64,000 nt of DNA from Chryseobacterium sp. W4I1 (GTDB lineage Bacteria; Bacteroidota; Bacteroidia; Flavobacteriales; Weeksellaceae), in NCBI RefSeq assembly GCF_030816115.1, contig NZ_JAUSXQ010000001.1:1612001-1676000 (forward strand). The letters run 5' to 3'. The position numbers and the translations under genes are program-made. The notes under the pieces were generated by a model, which worked only from the letters and a program-made list of their open reading frames with translations, was not told the DNA's origin and searched no databases. Of the stretch, positions 17,395-26,605 are shown in pieces. Positions within the stretch are counted from its first letter, which is position 1; each line of letters opens with the position of its first letter.

Positions 17395-18465
17395 CTATTT
17401 CCATTGTTGGTATTTTTCAGGAATCATAGGTATACCTTTTGGAAAATAAATGCCATCGAAATCAAAATAGAAGAAGCTTCCACTTTCGGAATGCCTTATT
17501 TGAAGAAGCGCTTTTGAATTTTTTGAGGTGCTTATGTAGCGGTAATCAAATTTGTCATTTCCCAATACCGGTAAAGAATTCTTTTTTGTGTTGACCAATA
17601 CCAGTTTATCCGCCTCAGGTATTAAGCTGAATTCCTGATTTAAAACAATTATTTTGTTATTAGATCTGATGGTCTCATTCTTTACTCCCGGAGGAGCAAT
17701 CATCCTACCTCTAAGCTGGATTCCGGTGTTGAACAGTTTAGCAATACGGTCTTCACGATAGGGAACACTACCTGTTTTTTTAAGATGGATATCATATATT
17801 TCCACAGTTTCATCAGATTGGGAAATTCCATATTGCTGCCCGAAACTACGGATTATTGCCGTTTTTTTTCCAAGTGCAAATCCGGCCAGAGTAGGAGGAG
17901 CGCCGTTGTTTGTCCTGAAGATCAGATCGAAACTTTCAAAGTTAGGCAGCCCCTTAACTGCTGCAAATTTCTTCTTGCCATCAAGAATATCATAAGTCCC
18001 GTCCTCTTTTAGTGCCCAGATGAATTGGTCATCATTTAAATTTTCATTATCCCATGAACTGGAATTGGGTTCTATCTTTAAATAACTTTTATCTAGGTTG
18101 ATAACTGTTTTTCCGGAAGCTAATAATGCAGATCTCTCTGCAAGTCTGAAATGATAATATGTATCGTTACCAATTTTTAACTGTCCACAGTCAGTATCCA
18201 GGTTTCCTGTGAATAATTCTTTCCCAGCTGTGGCATCTATCACTGCATCCGAATCTTCTTCTGTATGTATTATATAGCTTTGAAAATCGCCTGCCAGATA
18301 ATAATTTCCAAATTCATTCAAATAACCAGGTTCTCTGTATTCTTTTCTGGATACATACATGATGCCAGTTTTACCGTTAAACTTAAAGGGAACATACTGA
18401 GGCTTATCCTGAGCATACATATTTAAAAAGAATAAATAGGCAAAAAAGGAGAAAATAAATTTCAT
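17395..18465 (-). CDS. Secreted protein of unknown function
   Basis: About 356 residues from the chosen start. I chose the start at 18465 because the next residues, MKFIFSFFAYLFFLNMYAQ, form a clean Sec signal peptide; an in-frame ATG at 18504 would put 13 polar residues in front. The mature part is a string of short beta-strand segments, several repeating the pattern 'value of a field, then its display' (ADGTYDILDGKKKFAAVKG-like), reminiscent of WG-repeat or propeller proteins but without a motif I can name. There is no T9SS sorting domain. It is convergent with the histidine kinase gene; no partner is evident. Confidence 0.75.
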   Translation of the reverse strand: MKFIFSFFAYLFFLNMYAQDKPQYVPFKFNGKTGIMYVSRKEYREPGYLNEFGNYYLAGDFQSYIIHTEEDSDAVIDATAGKELFTGNLDTDCGQLKIGNDTYYHFRLAERSALLASGKTVINLDKSYLKIEPNSSSWDNENLNDDQFIWALKEDGTYDILDGKKKFAAVKGLPNFESFDLIFRTNNGAPPTLAGFALGKKTAIIRSFGQQYGISQSDETVEIYDIHLKKTGSVPYREDRIAKLFNTGIQLRGRMIAPPGVKNETIRSNNKIIVLNQEFSLIPEADKLVLVNTKKNSLPVLGNDKFDYRYISTSKNSKALLQIRHSESGSFFYFDFDGIYFPKGIPMIPEKYQQWK

Positions 18466-18603
18466 TTTAATCGATTTTGAGATTATTTGAAGCATATTAT
18501 CCATACTAAGTATAAATAAATGCTTGAGGTATCTGAATCAAATTTACATAAATCCAACCTAATGTGATTTATTTTTTATGATAATAACGAATCAGTTTAA
18601 AAA

Positions 18604-19083
18604 TTGTATTTTTATGAAATACATGAAATATTGACTGAAGAGGTATTTTCCGCACCACAATGGATTAAAATCATCTGTTACATTTTTGCTCCTGTTTTGT
18701 TGGCTGCTGGAGTAGGTCTTTCTATGATGGAAAATAGTAAAGGTGGGTTGCTACTAATAGTCCCGGTACTTTTTCTTATCGCTGTTTCTATGTTGATGTA
18801 TACTCGTCTGAAGCTTATGGTTTCAGATTCCGGGATCAAATTATTAAGAGGTATTAAGCAATATAATTTTGGTTGGAATGACATCACCAAAGTAGATATG
18901 ATTGAGCTTGGAAAATTTAAAACCCCTAAAGTGATCATATATTACTCTGACCGGAAATTGGTGCTGGACAGAGGATTTTACCTCAAGCAAAATTTCAACA
19001 GGATTTTAGCACTTATGGAAATGAAAATTAGTCCGGAATTATTTACTGAACAATATAGAGATATTCGTGATCAACTCATTTAA
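18604..19083 (+). CDS. Two-TM membrane protein with a PH-like C-terminal domain
   Basis: 159 residues. Two TM helices (about residues 21-40 and 48-68) form a hairpin and are followed by a stretch typical of bacterial PH-like domains: LMVSDSGIKLLRGIKQYNFGW, then NDITKVDMIEL and a strand pair ending in KLVLDRGF. The frame has no ATG near its beginning; the start is taken as TTG at 18604, and the true start may differ by several codons. Function is unknown; PH-like membrane proteins of this type often sense or stabilise the envelope. Confidence 0.7.
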   Translation: MYFYEIHEILTEEVFSAPQWIKIICYIFAPVLLAAGVGLSMMENSKGGLLLIVPVLFLIAVSMLMYTRLKLMVSDSGIKLLRGIKQYNFGWNDITKVDMIELGKFKTPKVIIYYSDRKLVLDRGFYLKQNFNRILALMEMKISPELFTEQYRDIRDQLI

Positions 19084-19154
19084 AAAATGAGTTTTGTGAT
19101 CTATAGGCAATGGTTTTTTATTGCTGATTTTACACCTTTAGATAAATAGTGATT

Positions 19155-20003
19155 ATGGTAAACGATTATAAAAAATATGACCTTTTTGGTAAAACTCTGA
19201 TGCAGAAGATAGCACTGACTTCGCCGTTCAGATTTGATTTTCCAGTCACAGAACAAGCTTGTTTTCTATATGTTTTACAAGGAGAATTCCAATATAAAAT
19301 GGATAATTCAGAAATTAATATTCCTGCAAATTATTCCCTGTTTCTGAATTGTATAACCTCCGGAAAGCAGATCCATAATTCCGCAACTGAAAATAACTGT
19401 GAAATTGTAATTGTCACTTTCTATCCGGATATATTAAAGAAAATTTATGAAAGAGAATTGCCATTCATCCTGCAATCTCCGAAAAATAAAATTTCAAACA
19501 AATCAAATGAAAAGATAAATAATGACTTCCTGATCCAGAAATATGTAGAGGGATTGTTATTTTACTTTGAAAACCCATCCCTGGTCAATGAGGATATTCT
19601 CGTTTTGAAATTAAAGGAAATTATTCTTCTGCTATCACAAACTAAAAATGCAGAAGCAGTACAGCTGATATTGTCTCAATTGTTTTCTCCTATGACGTAT
19701 ACTTTTAAGCAGGTTATTGAAGCCAATCTGTTTTCACAGTTGACAATAGAAGAACTGGCAGAACAAAATAACCTGAGCGTATCTTCCTTTAAAAGGGAAT
19801 TTGCGAAACTATACAATGATACACCTGCCAGTTACATTAAAAATAAAAAACTGGAAAAAGCTGCCGAACTGCTTGTAGTTTCTAATCAGCGGATCACGGA
19901 TATTGCATTTGATTGCGGATTCAATGATCTCGCTAATTTTACAAAAAGTTTTAGCGATAAATACCATGTCAGTCCCTCGCACTATCGTCAGGAAAACAGG
20001 TAA
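19155..20003 (+). CDS. AraC family transcriptional regulator
   Basis: About 282 residues from the ATG at 19155 (an in-frame GTG lies two codons upstream). The N-terminal half is a cupin-like sensing domain (ACFLYVLQGEFQYKMDNSEI near 36-55). The C-terminal 100 residues carry two helix-turn-helices: TIEELAEQNNLSVSSFKREF and ITDIAFDCGFNDLANFTKSF, followed by the family end motif HVSPSHYRQ. It activates or represses an unknown target. The next gene on the strand, a small membrane protein at 20202, is the obvious candidate target. Confidence 0.92.
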   Translation: MVNDYKKYDLFGKTLMQKIALTSPFRFDFPVTEQACFLYVLQGEFQYKMDNSEINIPANYSLFLNCITSGKQIHNSATENNCEIVIVTFYPDILKKIYERELPFILQSPKNKISNKSNEKINNDFLIQKYVEGLLFYFENPSLVNEDILVLKLKEIILLLSQTKNAEAVQLILSQLFSPMTYTFKQVIEANLFSQLTIEELAEQNNLSVSSFKREFAKLYNDTPASYIKNKKLEKAAELLVVSNQRITDIAFDCGFNDLANFTKSFSDKYHVSPSHYRQENR

Positions 20004-20201
20004 AGGAGCGGGACGAAATTTTTGGACAAAGTTATAGAACTCAAGAAAAGCAATGTTAAATGAATATTTAGGATTGCTTTTTTATTGGACTAAAATGCCA
20101 AATAATTGAACGGAATCACAAAATCAATTCCTTTTTTCTGTCGCAATTTTGCAGTGTCGACAATTTAAAAATAATGGAATTAATATTTAAAAAATTAAAA
20201 A

Positions 20202-20708
20202 ATGGGACTATCAAGTTTAGGAATTTTTCACACAATCATTGGTGTTAGCTCAATTGCAGGGGCATTAATAGGATTTATCAGATACGGTAAAATCAATTTA
20301 AAGGAAATATCAGGAAAGGTTTACTTTTACGGAACCCTTATTACTTCGATCACCGCATTGGGTATATCAAAACATGGAGGATTCAATCCGGGACATGCTT
20401 TTTCAATATTTATCATTCTGTTGGTATCTGTTGCCTATTTTCTGTTTTCAAAAAAAGAGCATAATAATAAAGCCCGCTATTTTGAAAACTTTCTGCTTTC
20501 CTTCAGTTTTTTCCTGTCTCTTGTGCCAACAGTTAATGAAACTTTTACCCGTGTACCGTTAGGGCATCCTTTAGCAAAGAATATCAGTGATCCTATCATT
20601 GGTAAAACACTTTTGGTTCTTTTCCTACTTTTTATTGCAGGCTCTGTTTACCAGTACCTTAGACAAAAGAAAATCAACAAACCAACTTCAACTTATCTGG
20701 AGAGTTAA
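20202..20708 (+). CDS. Four- to five-TM membrane protein of unknown function
   Basis: 168 residues that are mostly hydrophobic, with helices around residues 8-26, 42-55, 66-83, 98-112 and 135-152. Histidines lie near membrane edges (HGGFNPGHAFS at about 58-68), a pattern seen in DUF2306-like proteins, but I cannot assign the family. It follows the AraC regulator by 198 bases and may be its target. Confidence 0.7.
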   Translation: MGLSSLGIFHTIIGVSSIAGALIGFIRYGKINLKEISGKVYFYGTLITSITALGISKHGGFNPGHAFSIFIILLVSVAYFLFSKKEHNNKARYFENFLLSFSFFLSLVPTVNETFTRVPLGHPLAKNISDPIIGKTLLVLFLLFIAGSVYQYLRQKKINKPTSTYLES

Positions 20709-20851
20709 TAATAAGTAAGACATTGTAATCTATCAAGAGAAAAACAGGAGCCTAAATATTTTAAAACTCTAACTGCCTGACTGGAAGTAGTAATTTTTTC
20801 TTTGCGGATACTTTAACGTAAGTTTAACTCTAATTGAAGTTTCTTCTGTCT

Positions 20852-20880
20852 TTGATATCTTCAGTAATAGCGTATTTTTG
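20852..20880 (+). promoter_or_regulatory. Promoter of the mreB-like gene
   Basis: TTG at 20852-20854 and TATTTTTG at 20873-20880 (TAnnTTTG) with 18 bases between, 21 bases before the start codon. Confidence 0.7.
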
Positions 20881-20901
20881 CCGTCAATAAAATAATGGAA
20901 T

Positions 20902-21927
20902 ATGGGATTGTTTGATATGTTTACACGGGAGATTGCTATAGATCTTGGAACAGCTAATACCCTGATCATATACAACAATAAAATCGTCATAGACGAACCC
21001 TCTATTGTTGCTATTGATCGGGCTACGGGAAAGCCTATTGCTGTGGGAACACAGGCTAAGCTGATGCAGGGTAAAACCCATGAAAACATTAAAACGATAC
21101 GTCCTTTAAAAGACGGCGTTATTGCAGATTTTCATGCATCCGAACACATGATCAAGGAGTTTATTAAGAAAATTCCGGATATGAGTGGCAAATTCATGCA
21201 GCCGGCTCTTAGAATTGTGATTTGTATTCCTTCGGGAATTACTGAAGTTGAAAAAAGAGCAGTAAAAGATTCAGCACTGAAGGTAAACGCAAAAGAGGTA
21301 AAACTGATCTATGAACCAATGGCAGCTGCTATTGGTGCCGGTATTGATGTTGAGAACCCTGAAGGAAATATGATCGTTGATATAGGTGGGGGAACTACCG
21401 AAATAGCCGTTATTGCCCTGGGGGGAATCGTCTGCGACAGATCTTTAAAGATCGCTGGGGATGTTTTTACCAATGATATCACCTATTTTATCAGGTCTCA
21501 GTATAATCTGGATATTGGGGAGAGAACAGCTGAAAGAATAAAAATTGAAATAGGTTCTGCATTAGAAGAACTTGATTTTCCTTTGGAAGATATCCCGGTA
21601 CAGGGTAGAGACCTGATCACCGGTAAACCCAAAGAGATTATGGTAAGCTATAAAGAAGTTTTCAAAGCCATAGATAAATCCATCATGAGAATTGAAGATG
21701 CAATTATGGAAACGCTGGCCATTACTCCGCCTGAACTTGCTTCCGATATTTATAAAACTGGTATTTTCCTTGCCGGAGGAGGTGCTTTACTTAATGGGTT
21801 GGCAGACAGGATCCACCTGAAAACAGGATTGCCGGTTTGTGTAGCCGAAGATCCTTTAAGAGCTGTTGTTCGGGGAACCGGGATCGCCCTAAAAAACATC
21901 AATAAATTCAGATTTTTAATAAAGTAA
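20902..21927 (+). CDS. mreB: MreB/Mbl family bacterial actin
   Basis: 341 residues, the usual length. Phosphate 1 motif IAIDLGTANTLIIYNNK at the N-terminus, connect and phosphate 2 segments (MIVDIGGGTTEIAVIALGG near 157-175) and the adenosine motif GIFLAGGGALLNGLADRI near 290 are intact. MreB forms membrane-bound filaments that organise cell-wall elongation. Here it stands alone with its own promoter; mreC, mreD, a PBP2 or rodA do not follow, so this may be an additional paralog and not the core mreB. The symbol marks the family. Confidence 0.9.
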   Translation: MGLFDMFTREIAIDLGTANTLIIYNNKIVIDEPSIVAIDRATGKPIAVGTQAKLMQGKTHENIKTIRPLKDGVIADFHASEHMIKEFIKKIPDMSGKFMQPALRIVICIPSGITEVEKRAVKDSALKVNAKEVKLIYEPMAAAIGAGIDVENPEGNMIVDIGGGTTEIAVIALGGIVCDRSLKIAGDVFTNDITYFIRSQYNLDIGERTAERIKIEIGSALEELDFPLEDIPVQGRDLITGKPKEIMVSYKEVFKAIDKSIMRIEDAIMETLAITPPELASDIYKTGIFLAGGGALLNGLADRIHLKTGLPVCVAEDPLRAVVRGTGIALKNINKFRFLIK

Positions 21928-22042
21928 TCTACACATTATTTCTGTTAAGACTTATTGTCAGTACAAATTCATACTGGTAAGGAGATGTACATCCGTTGGT
22001 GAAATAATAGTTGACTAAAAAAACAGTTAGTTAGGGAATGAG

Positions 22043-22050
22043 TATATTTG
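22043..22050 (+). promoter_or_regulatory. -7 element for the delta-60 repeat protein
   Basis: TATATTTG matches TAnnTTTG, 34 bases upstream of the start codon at 22085. No well-placed TTG was found for the -33 box. Confidence 0.45.
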
Positions 22051-22084
22051 GAATATTGAAATAACTCATTAACCAAAAAATTAT

Positions 22085-23539
22085 ATGCGGAAAATTTTAC
22101 TTATTCTGGGGGTTGTCCTGTCTTTCAATATAAATGCTCAGGAGAATCTTTTAGATACTTCTTATGGGACTAACAGCGGATATACTAATTTTGCTTTTTA
22201 CACCAATGGCCAAACCTCCGGTGGTTTACAAGTTCATGAAACCATCAAACTTCCTGACGGAAAAATATTAGCGGTTGGCACCAATCTTTTTGCCCGCTTT
22301 ACTGCCAATGGTCTTCTTGATACAACTTTTAATGGGCTGGGATACAAATATATTTATCCCACAGGAAATTACGGAAGAATAGAATCTGCGAAAGACGGAA
22401 ATTTTATTGTTCTTGATTTTGCAACTGGTGGAAAACTGGAAAAGATAAATGCTGATGGAAATTTTGTACCTGGTTTTACCACCTTTACCAATACCGGCTC
22501 TTTTATTGATATTTTCGTTGATCCCGACGGCAAAATTTATCTTTTAAAACATGATAGCTACAATTACTTTATTTATCGTATCCTTCCAAACGGTCTTTTA
22601 GATAGTACTTTTGGGAGTAACGGAAGAATTGATTTAGGTTCAACTTACCGATATGGTAAAATAAAAGTAAATTCAAACAACGAAATTTTTGTTGCAGGAA
22701 AGCACGAGATTTTTGTTAATAACCGTAAGATTCTGGTTACAAAAATTACAGCTGCCGGATCTATTGATACAACTTTTGGAACAGGAGGACATTTTATGTA
22801 TCCTGGCGGAGAATATATAGGAGACTATACCCAGCTGGAACTTTTGGATGATGGGAAAATTCTGGGATTTACATCTGGAAGTATGTGTAGCGGAGGAAAC
22901 TGCTTTGGGCTTGTTATGTACCGCCTTCTTCCGAATGGAGTTTTAGATACTACATTTAAAAATTCAGGAACCAATACTATTCCTATACAGTCAAATTCTG
23001 ATCCTACCAAAATACAACGTTTGCAGGATGGATCCTACATTATTTCAGGAACCGGAATACGATCGATGTATGCCTTAAAAATGAATGCAGATGGTATTCT
23101 GGATTCTTCTTTTGGGTTAAATGGCCTGATCATTACACCTAAGTTATCAGGAGAAGGATATCCTGCTTATTCTGAGGGTTTTGAGCTTTATAACAATTCT
23201 ATTGTTCTCATTGGTATCTACTCATTTTGGCATGGCGCTCAGTTGAGATATGCGGGTACAGCAAGAAAATACTTCTTTAGTACAAGCAATTTATCTACTC
23301 AGGAAATACATGCACAGAAAGCAAAACTATACCCTAATCCGTCAATGGATATTTTGCATTTTCAATCAGAGGAAAATGTATTAAGCTATGAAATTTATGA
23401 TTTCACAGGGAAAAAGATAGATTCTGGTGTTCAGATCGTTAATAATTCTATCCATATCAGTTATCTTATCTCAGGAACATACCTACTTAATCTGAAAACA
23501 GAAAAAGGAATTATAACTTCTCAGTTCATAAAAAAATAA
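22085..23539 (+). CDS. Secreted delta-60 repeat protein with T9SS sorting domain
   Basis: 484 residues. After a Sec signal peptide (ending NINAQ) come repeated units of about 50-60 residues, each ending in a phrase like GLLDTTFNGLG, GLLDSTFGSNG, SIDTTFGTGG, GVLDTTFKNSG or GILDSSFGLNG, which is the delta-60 repeat, thought to build a beta-propeller. The last 75 residues (KLYPNPSMDILHFQS to the terminal QFIKK) are a type A T9SS C-terminal sorting domain, so the protein should be carried over the outer membrane by the type IX system and be anchored or released. Its ligand is unknown. Confidence 0.9.
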   Translation: MRKILLILGVVLSFNINAQENLLDTSYGTNSGYTNFAFYTNGQTSGGLQVHETIKLPDGKILAVGTNLFARFTANGLLDTTFNGLGYKYIYPTGNYGRIESAKDGNFIVLDFATGGKLEKINADGNFVPGFTTFTNTGSFIDIFVDPDGKIYLLKHDSYNYFIYRILPNGLLDSTFGSNGRIDLGSTYRYGKIKVNSNNEIFVAGKHEIFVNNRKILVTKITAAGSIDTTFGTGGHFMYPGGEYIGDYTQLELLDDGKILGFTSGSMCSGGNCFGLVMYRLLPNGVLDTTFKNSGTNTIPIQSNSDPTKIQRLQDGSYIISGTGIRSMYALKMNADGILDSSFGLNGLIITPKLSGEGYPAYSEGFELYNNSIVLIGIYSFWHGAQLRYAGTARKYFFSTSNLSTQEIHAQKAKLYPNPSMDILHFQSEENVLSYEIYDFTGKKIDSGVQIVNNSIHISYLISGTYLLNLKTEKGIITSQFIKK

Positions 23540-23640
23540 ACCAGATCAAATTGCTGTAACGACAATTATTCGCCTATAATGGAAAATTAAATTTATAATA
23601 ATTAATAAGAACTAAATGTTTAGCAATTCTCTATAAACAA

Positions 23641-23670
23641 AATAGCTGCATTCTTAGTGCAGCTATTTTT
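23641..23670. terminator. Bidirectional terminator between two convergent genes
   Basis: AATAGCTGCA (23641-23650) pairs perfectly with TGCAGCTATT (23658-23667) and is followed by T. The minus side is A/T-rich as well, so it can serve both the gene ending at 23539 and the one ending at 23688. Confidence 0.85.
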
Positions 23671-23687
23671 ATTTAAATGAAAAAATT

Positions 23688-24371
23688 CTAGTTACTTTTT
23701 GAACGTGATACAGAGATAAGGTAGACCAGATGCGCAAACATACTTCTTTTTGCAGATTCTATTTTAACATCACCTGTACTTTGGTTGATCGTAGTCACAA
23801 GATCTGCATTACATTGTCCTGAGAAAGATCCGCTTCCCAAATAATTGGCAGAATTGGCCACAGGATATGAAATCCTTGGATAGTCGGGTGCCACCTGTTC
23901 AGCAGCTGTAGCTCCCCCCACATAACCCTTATTATCAATATATCGCGCAGACCAGACTCCCAGAAACTGTCCATTTGCTGTATTGATGGTCTGGCCTACC
24001 ACAATTTGGGTGTCAATAGCTTTGGTAAAGCCGGCACATGAACTATAGTGATTGACATTAACTGTACAGGATGATGCATTGTCTGTAGGCTGAAAGCATT
24101 TCCCTTCATAAATTGTCAGTCTTTGTTCCGTGGGAGATGTGGAAGTATTTAATAAAGCCTTAGGCGAAAAGATCTCTTCAGGAGAGAGTAGCGTTAAAAC
24201 ACCTTGTGAGTCTGCTGAAACAATTTTTCTCTCGGCATTGGCCAGGGTTCTTACTCTTACCAATCCGTTGACATCCAGGGTGTGAGTAGGTGTGCTTGTG
24301 TTGATCCCTACCTGAGATTTGAAATTACTGAAAAAAGCAATAGCAACAAAAAATGGTATTCTTGTCTTCAT
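23688..24371 (-). CDS. Secreted Chryseobacterium-type protein with N-terminal 'VGINT' motif
   Basis: About 227 residues from the ATG at 24371. A signal peptide is followed directly by QVGINTSTPTHTLDVNGLVR, the opening seen in many flavobacterial exported proteins with adhesin or fibre-like stalks. The rest has four Cys residues (two in KCFQPTDNASSCTV) and ends in a region around GQCNADLVTTINQSTGDVKI. There is no T9SS sorting domain. Function is unknown; a surface or fibre role is a guess from the N-terminal motif. Confidence 0.78.
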   Translation of the reverse strand: MKTRIPFFVAIAFFSNFKSQVGINTSTPTHTLDVNGLVRVRTLANAERKIVSADSQGVLTLLSPEEIFSPKALLNTSTSPTEQRLTIYEGKCFQPTDNASSCTVNVNHYSSCAGFTKAIDTQIVVGQTINTANGQFLGVWSARYIDNKGYVGGATAAEQVAPDYPRISYPVANSANYLGSGSFSGQCNADLVTTINQSTGDVKIESAKRSMFAHLVYLISVSRSKSN

Positions 24372-24801
24372 GTTGATCATCGTTTTTAAATGGTTTTATA
24401 TTTTTCACTAAAGTAGGAAATATTTATAACCGCTAAAAATAATTTCAATCTAAATTCCTTATAATCGAGATGAAAATAATATAATTAATAAAAATGTACT
24501 AAATCAATCTTAATATTTAAATTTAATAGGTATTGGGTATTTAAAGCAATTTTCAGTACTTCATGAGCTGTTTAGCTGTTTGTATTTGGAAAATAATTGT
24601 ATTTTAGCCAAAATATGTAGTTAATTGATAAAAATATAAACAGCTGATTAAAATTCAGATAATCTGAATGAAAAAAATTAGTAGATTTGCACGGAACAAA
24701 ACCAGAAAAATATTTAACATTAGTTCAGATCCCTATCTCTGGGGATAGAATGTAAATAGATAACAATAAAATTTGATTAGGTTATAAAACTATTAGAAAC
24801 T
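24372..24801. other. 430-base divergent intergenic region
   Basis: It separates two divergent exported-protein genes and is very AT-rich. It holds the palindrome and -7 box listed separately; no gene or RNA was recognised. Confidence 0.5.
24653..24689 (+). promoter_or_regulatory. Promoter with overlapping palindrome upstream of a small lipoprotein gene
   Basis: TAGATTTG at 24682-24689 matches TAnnTTTG. Where the -33 box should be lies a perfect palindrome, ATTCAGAT-A-ATCTGAAT (24653-24669), a good size for a dimeric regulator's operator. The start codon is at 24802, leaving a leader of about 105 bases. Confidence 0.5.
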
Positions 24802-25170
24802 ATGAAGAAACTTTTTTTACTTCTTTTAACAGCATTTTTATTTATCGGTTGCAGCTCTGATGATGACACTATTTATGATTATATAGGAACATGGTCAGGA
24901 AAATATACAGGCAGTGACGACGGAACCTGGAACGTGGTAGTGGCAAGTGACGGAAAAGTAACCGGAACAATGCATTCAACAGTAAATGATGAAAACTACA
25001 ATATCTCCGGACACTTAACTGAAACCGGTGATCTTACTGCTGTGATTGGGCTTCCTTCCGATGGGGAATTTAAAGGAACCCTTTCAAAAGATAAAAAAGG
25101 AAACGGAAACTGGTCAAACGCTGTTCCTACACCGGCAAGATACGGAACCTGGACAGGTGACAAAAAATAA
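24802..25170 (+). CDS. Small outer-membrane lipoprotein, lipocalin-like fold likely
   Basis: 122 residues. A lipoprotein signal ends in FIGC (Cys17) followed by SSDDD, the acidic stretch that in Bacteroidota directs lipoproteins to the surface. The mature part (YIGTWSGKYTGSDDGTWNV to GTWTGDKK) is a series of short strands with GxW/GTW motifs, resembling lipocalin-like or calycin domains. No enzyme motif is seen. It is followed by a strong terminator, so it is a single-gene unit. Confidence 0.82.
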   Translation: MKKLFLLLLTAFLFIGCSSDDDTIYDYIGTWSGKYTGSDDGTWNVVVASDGKVTGTMHSTVNDENYNISGHLTETGDLTAVIGLPSDGEFKGTLSKDKKGNGNWSNAVPTPARYGTWTGDKK

Positions 25171-25176
25171 AAACAG

Positions 25177-25206
25177 AAAGCCTGCAGATCAATCTGCAGG
25201 CTTTTT
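25177..25206 (+). terminator. Terminator of the small lipoprotein gene
   Basis: AAAGCCTGCAGA (25177-25188) pairs with TCTGCAGGCTTT (25193-25204) around a short loop and is followed by T residues. It also lies right after the convergent gene ending at 25209. Confidence 0.9.
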
Positions 25207-25208
25207 GT

Positions 25209-25856
25209 CTAAATAAATCCCATCCGGGTAATTTTATTGTTTTTTTTTAATACTAAAAAGTAGAGTAGGAGCGTATCATCCGGAAAATGCCTTTCCAAAA
25301 AAATCTCTTTCTCCTCAACCGAAGAAAGTTTCTCTTCAAAATATTCCGCTGAATATAGATCGAGATTGGGTTGTATCATAATGATCGCCATTTCATCTTC
25401 GGAAAGTTTTTTCCCTAAATTCAGAATTCTGTTTTTCTTTTTCTCCAAAACAAAAACGTCTGCAGGAATATTCTGGATTTCTCCAAAACTGAATTCTTTC
25501 AGTAACTTTAATCCCTGCTGGGTTGCAAGACCATTTTGCACCGTTCTTTTTCCTCTACCTGAAATGGTATCGAGATCTTTAATGACTGTCATCAGTTTTG
25601 CAAATTTCTGGTACAACACAGGATCACCTGCTTCCTTAGTATAGCTCTCAATACAACTTCGTATTGTTTTTCCAGCTTTTGAACAATGCCCAAATTCCGA
25701 ACTGTTCTGCCTTACTTTTTCATAAGACGCACTTTTCTTAAATGCATTTTTATTAAATCCACTTTTTTTCCGGACTACATTTTTCCCGTTCAGGCTGTAA
25801 AAAACCAGATCGCCTACACTTCCTTTGATCTTTATTAAACTTTCATATGTTGCCAT
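25209..25856 (-). CDS. Conserved flavobacterial protein of unknown function
   Basis: 215 residues, no signal peptide, basic N-terminus. The opening (LIKIKGSVGDLVFYSLNGK, VVRKKSGF, then FGHCSKAGKTIRSCI) is a pattern I associate with a widespread Bacteroidota family annotated only as hypothetical. The rest is predicted mixed alpha/beta with no catalytic motif. It is divergent from the NlpC/P60 gene. Confidence 0.75.
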   Translation of the reverse strand: MATYESLIKIKGSVGDLVFYSLNGKNVVRKKSGFNKNAFKKSASYEKVRQNSSEFGHCSKAGKTIRSCIESYTKEAGDPVLYQKFAKLMTVIKDLDTISGRGKRTVQNGLATQQGLKLLKEFSFGEIQNIPADVFVLEKKKNRILNLGKKLSEDEMAIIMIQPNLDLYSAEYFEEKLSSVEEKEIFLERHFPDDTLLLYFLVLKKNNKITRMGFI

Positions 25857-25964
25857 ATCGCAAAATTGAATTCAAATATACTAATAAATATAGGAAAACA
25901 ATATTTTAACATATATTTATACTATAGTTCTAGTATACTTATTATATAATTTAAATATAAAATG

Positions 25965-25972
25965 TATATTTG
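25965..25972 (+). promoter_or_regulatory. -7 element of the NlpC/P60-LytTR unit
   Basis: TATATTTG fits TAnnTTTG, 30 bases before the start codon at 26003. The upstream region is extremely AT-rich and a -33 box cannot be singled out. Confidence 0.55.
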
Positions 25973-26002
25973 CGCATAATTAGTTACTTCATTTAAAATC
26001 AG

Positions 26003-26581
26003 ATGACTATGAAAACGGGATTATTTGAAAAAAACTTAAGAATAAAGCAATTTTCTGTTCTACTGATAGCTTCTGCTGTCATTGTTTCATGCGGATCATC
26101 AAAAAACGTATCTTCAAAGAAAAATTCGGGGACTAAAACTGTTGCGAAAACAGAAAATCTCAGAAAACTGGATTCTAAATTTGATGGAAATATTTCCAGA
26201 TCTGTCAACGATATTCTGAAAGATGCCGAAAGGTATATCGGGACTCCTTACAAATTTGGAGGAAACAGCTCGTCAGGATTCGACTGTTCCGGTTTTACTG
26301 TAAAAGTTTTTGAAGAAAATGATTTCTCATTGCCTCGCAGATCCAGTGATCAGGCGGATGCCGGTAAAAAAATAGATATTAAAGAAGTAAAACCGGGTGA
26401 CCTTTTATTTTTTGCAACAGCCGGAGGAAGCAGAGTCTCCCATGTCGGTATCGTTCATGATATTGGTGCTGACGGCGAAGTGAAATTTATCCATGCTTCC
26501 ACATCAAAAGGAGTAATGATCTCATCATTGAATGAGAAATACTGGAATAAAGCTTATCTCCACGCTCAAAGGGTTTTATAA
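26003..26581 (+). CDS. NlpC/P60 family cell-wall peptidase, lipoprotein
   Basis: 192 residues. A lipobox (VIVSC, Cys30) follows the hydrophobic segment, then a Ser/Lys-rich linker. The NlpC/P60 domain (about 66-192) has catalytic Cys95 in FDCSGF, His147 in SHVGI and His164 in FIHAST, the usual Cys-His-His triad. Such enzymes cut gamma-D-Glu-diaminopimelate or similar peptide links in peptidoglycan. It starts at 26003 (ATG), with an in-frame ATG two codons later. A LytTR gene follows 24 bases downstream, so the two may be co-transcribed. Confidence 0.92.
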   Translation: MTMKTGLFEKNLRIKQFSVLLIASAVIVSCGSSKNVSSKKNSGTKTVAKTENLRKLDSKFDGNISRSVNDILKDAERYIGTPYKFGGNSSSGFDCSGFTVKVFEENDFSLPRRSSDQADAGKKIDIKEVKPGDLLFFATAGGSRVSHVGIVHDIGADGEVKFIHASTSKGVMISSLNEKYWNKAYLHAQRVL

Positions 26582-26605
26582 GATTTATTTAAATCAATCG
26601 TTGAT

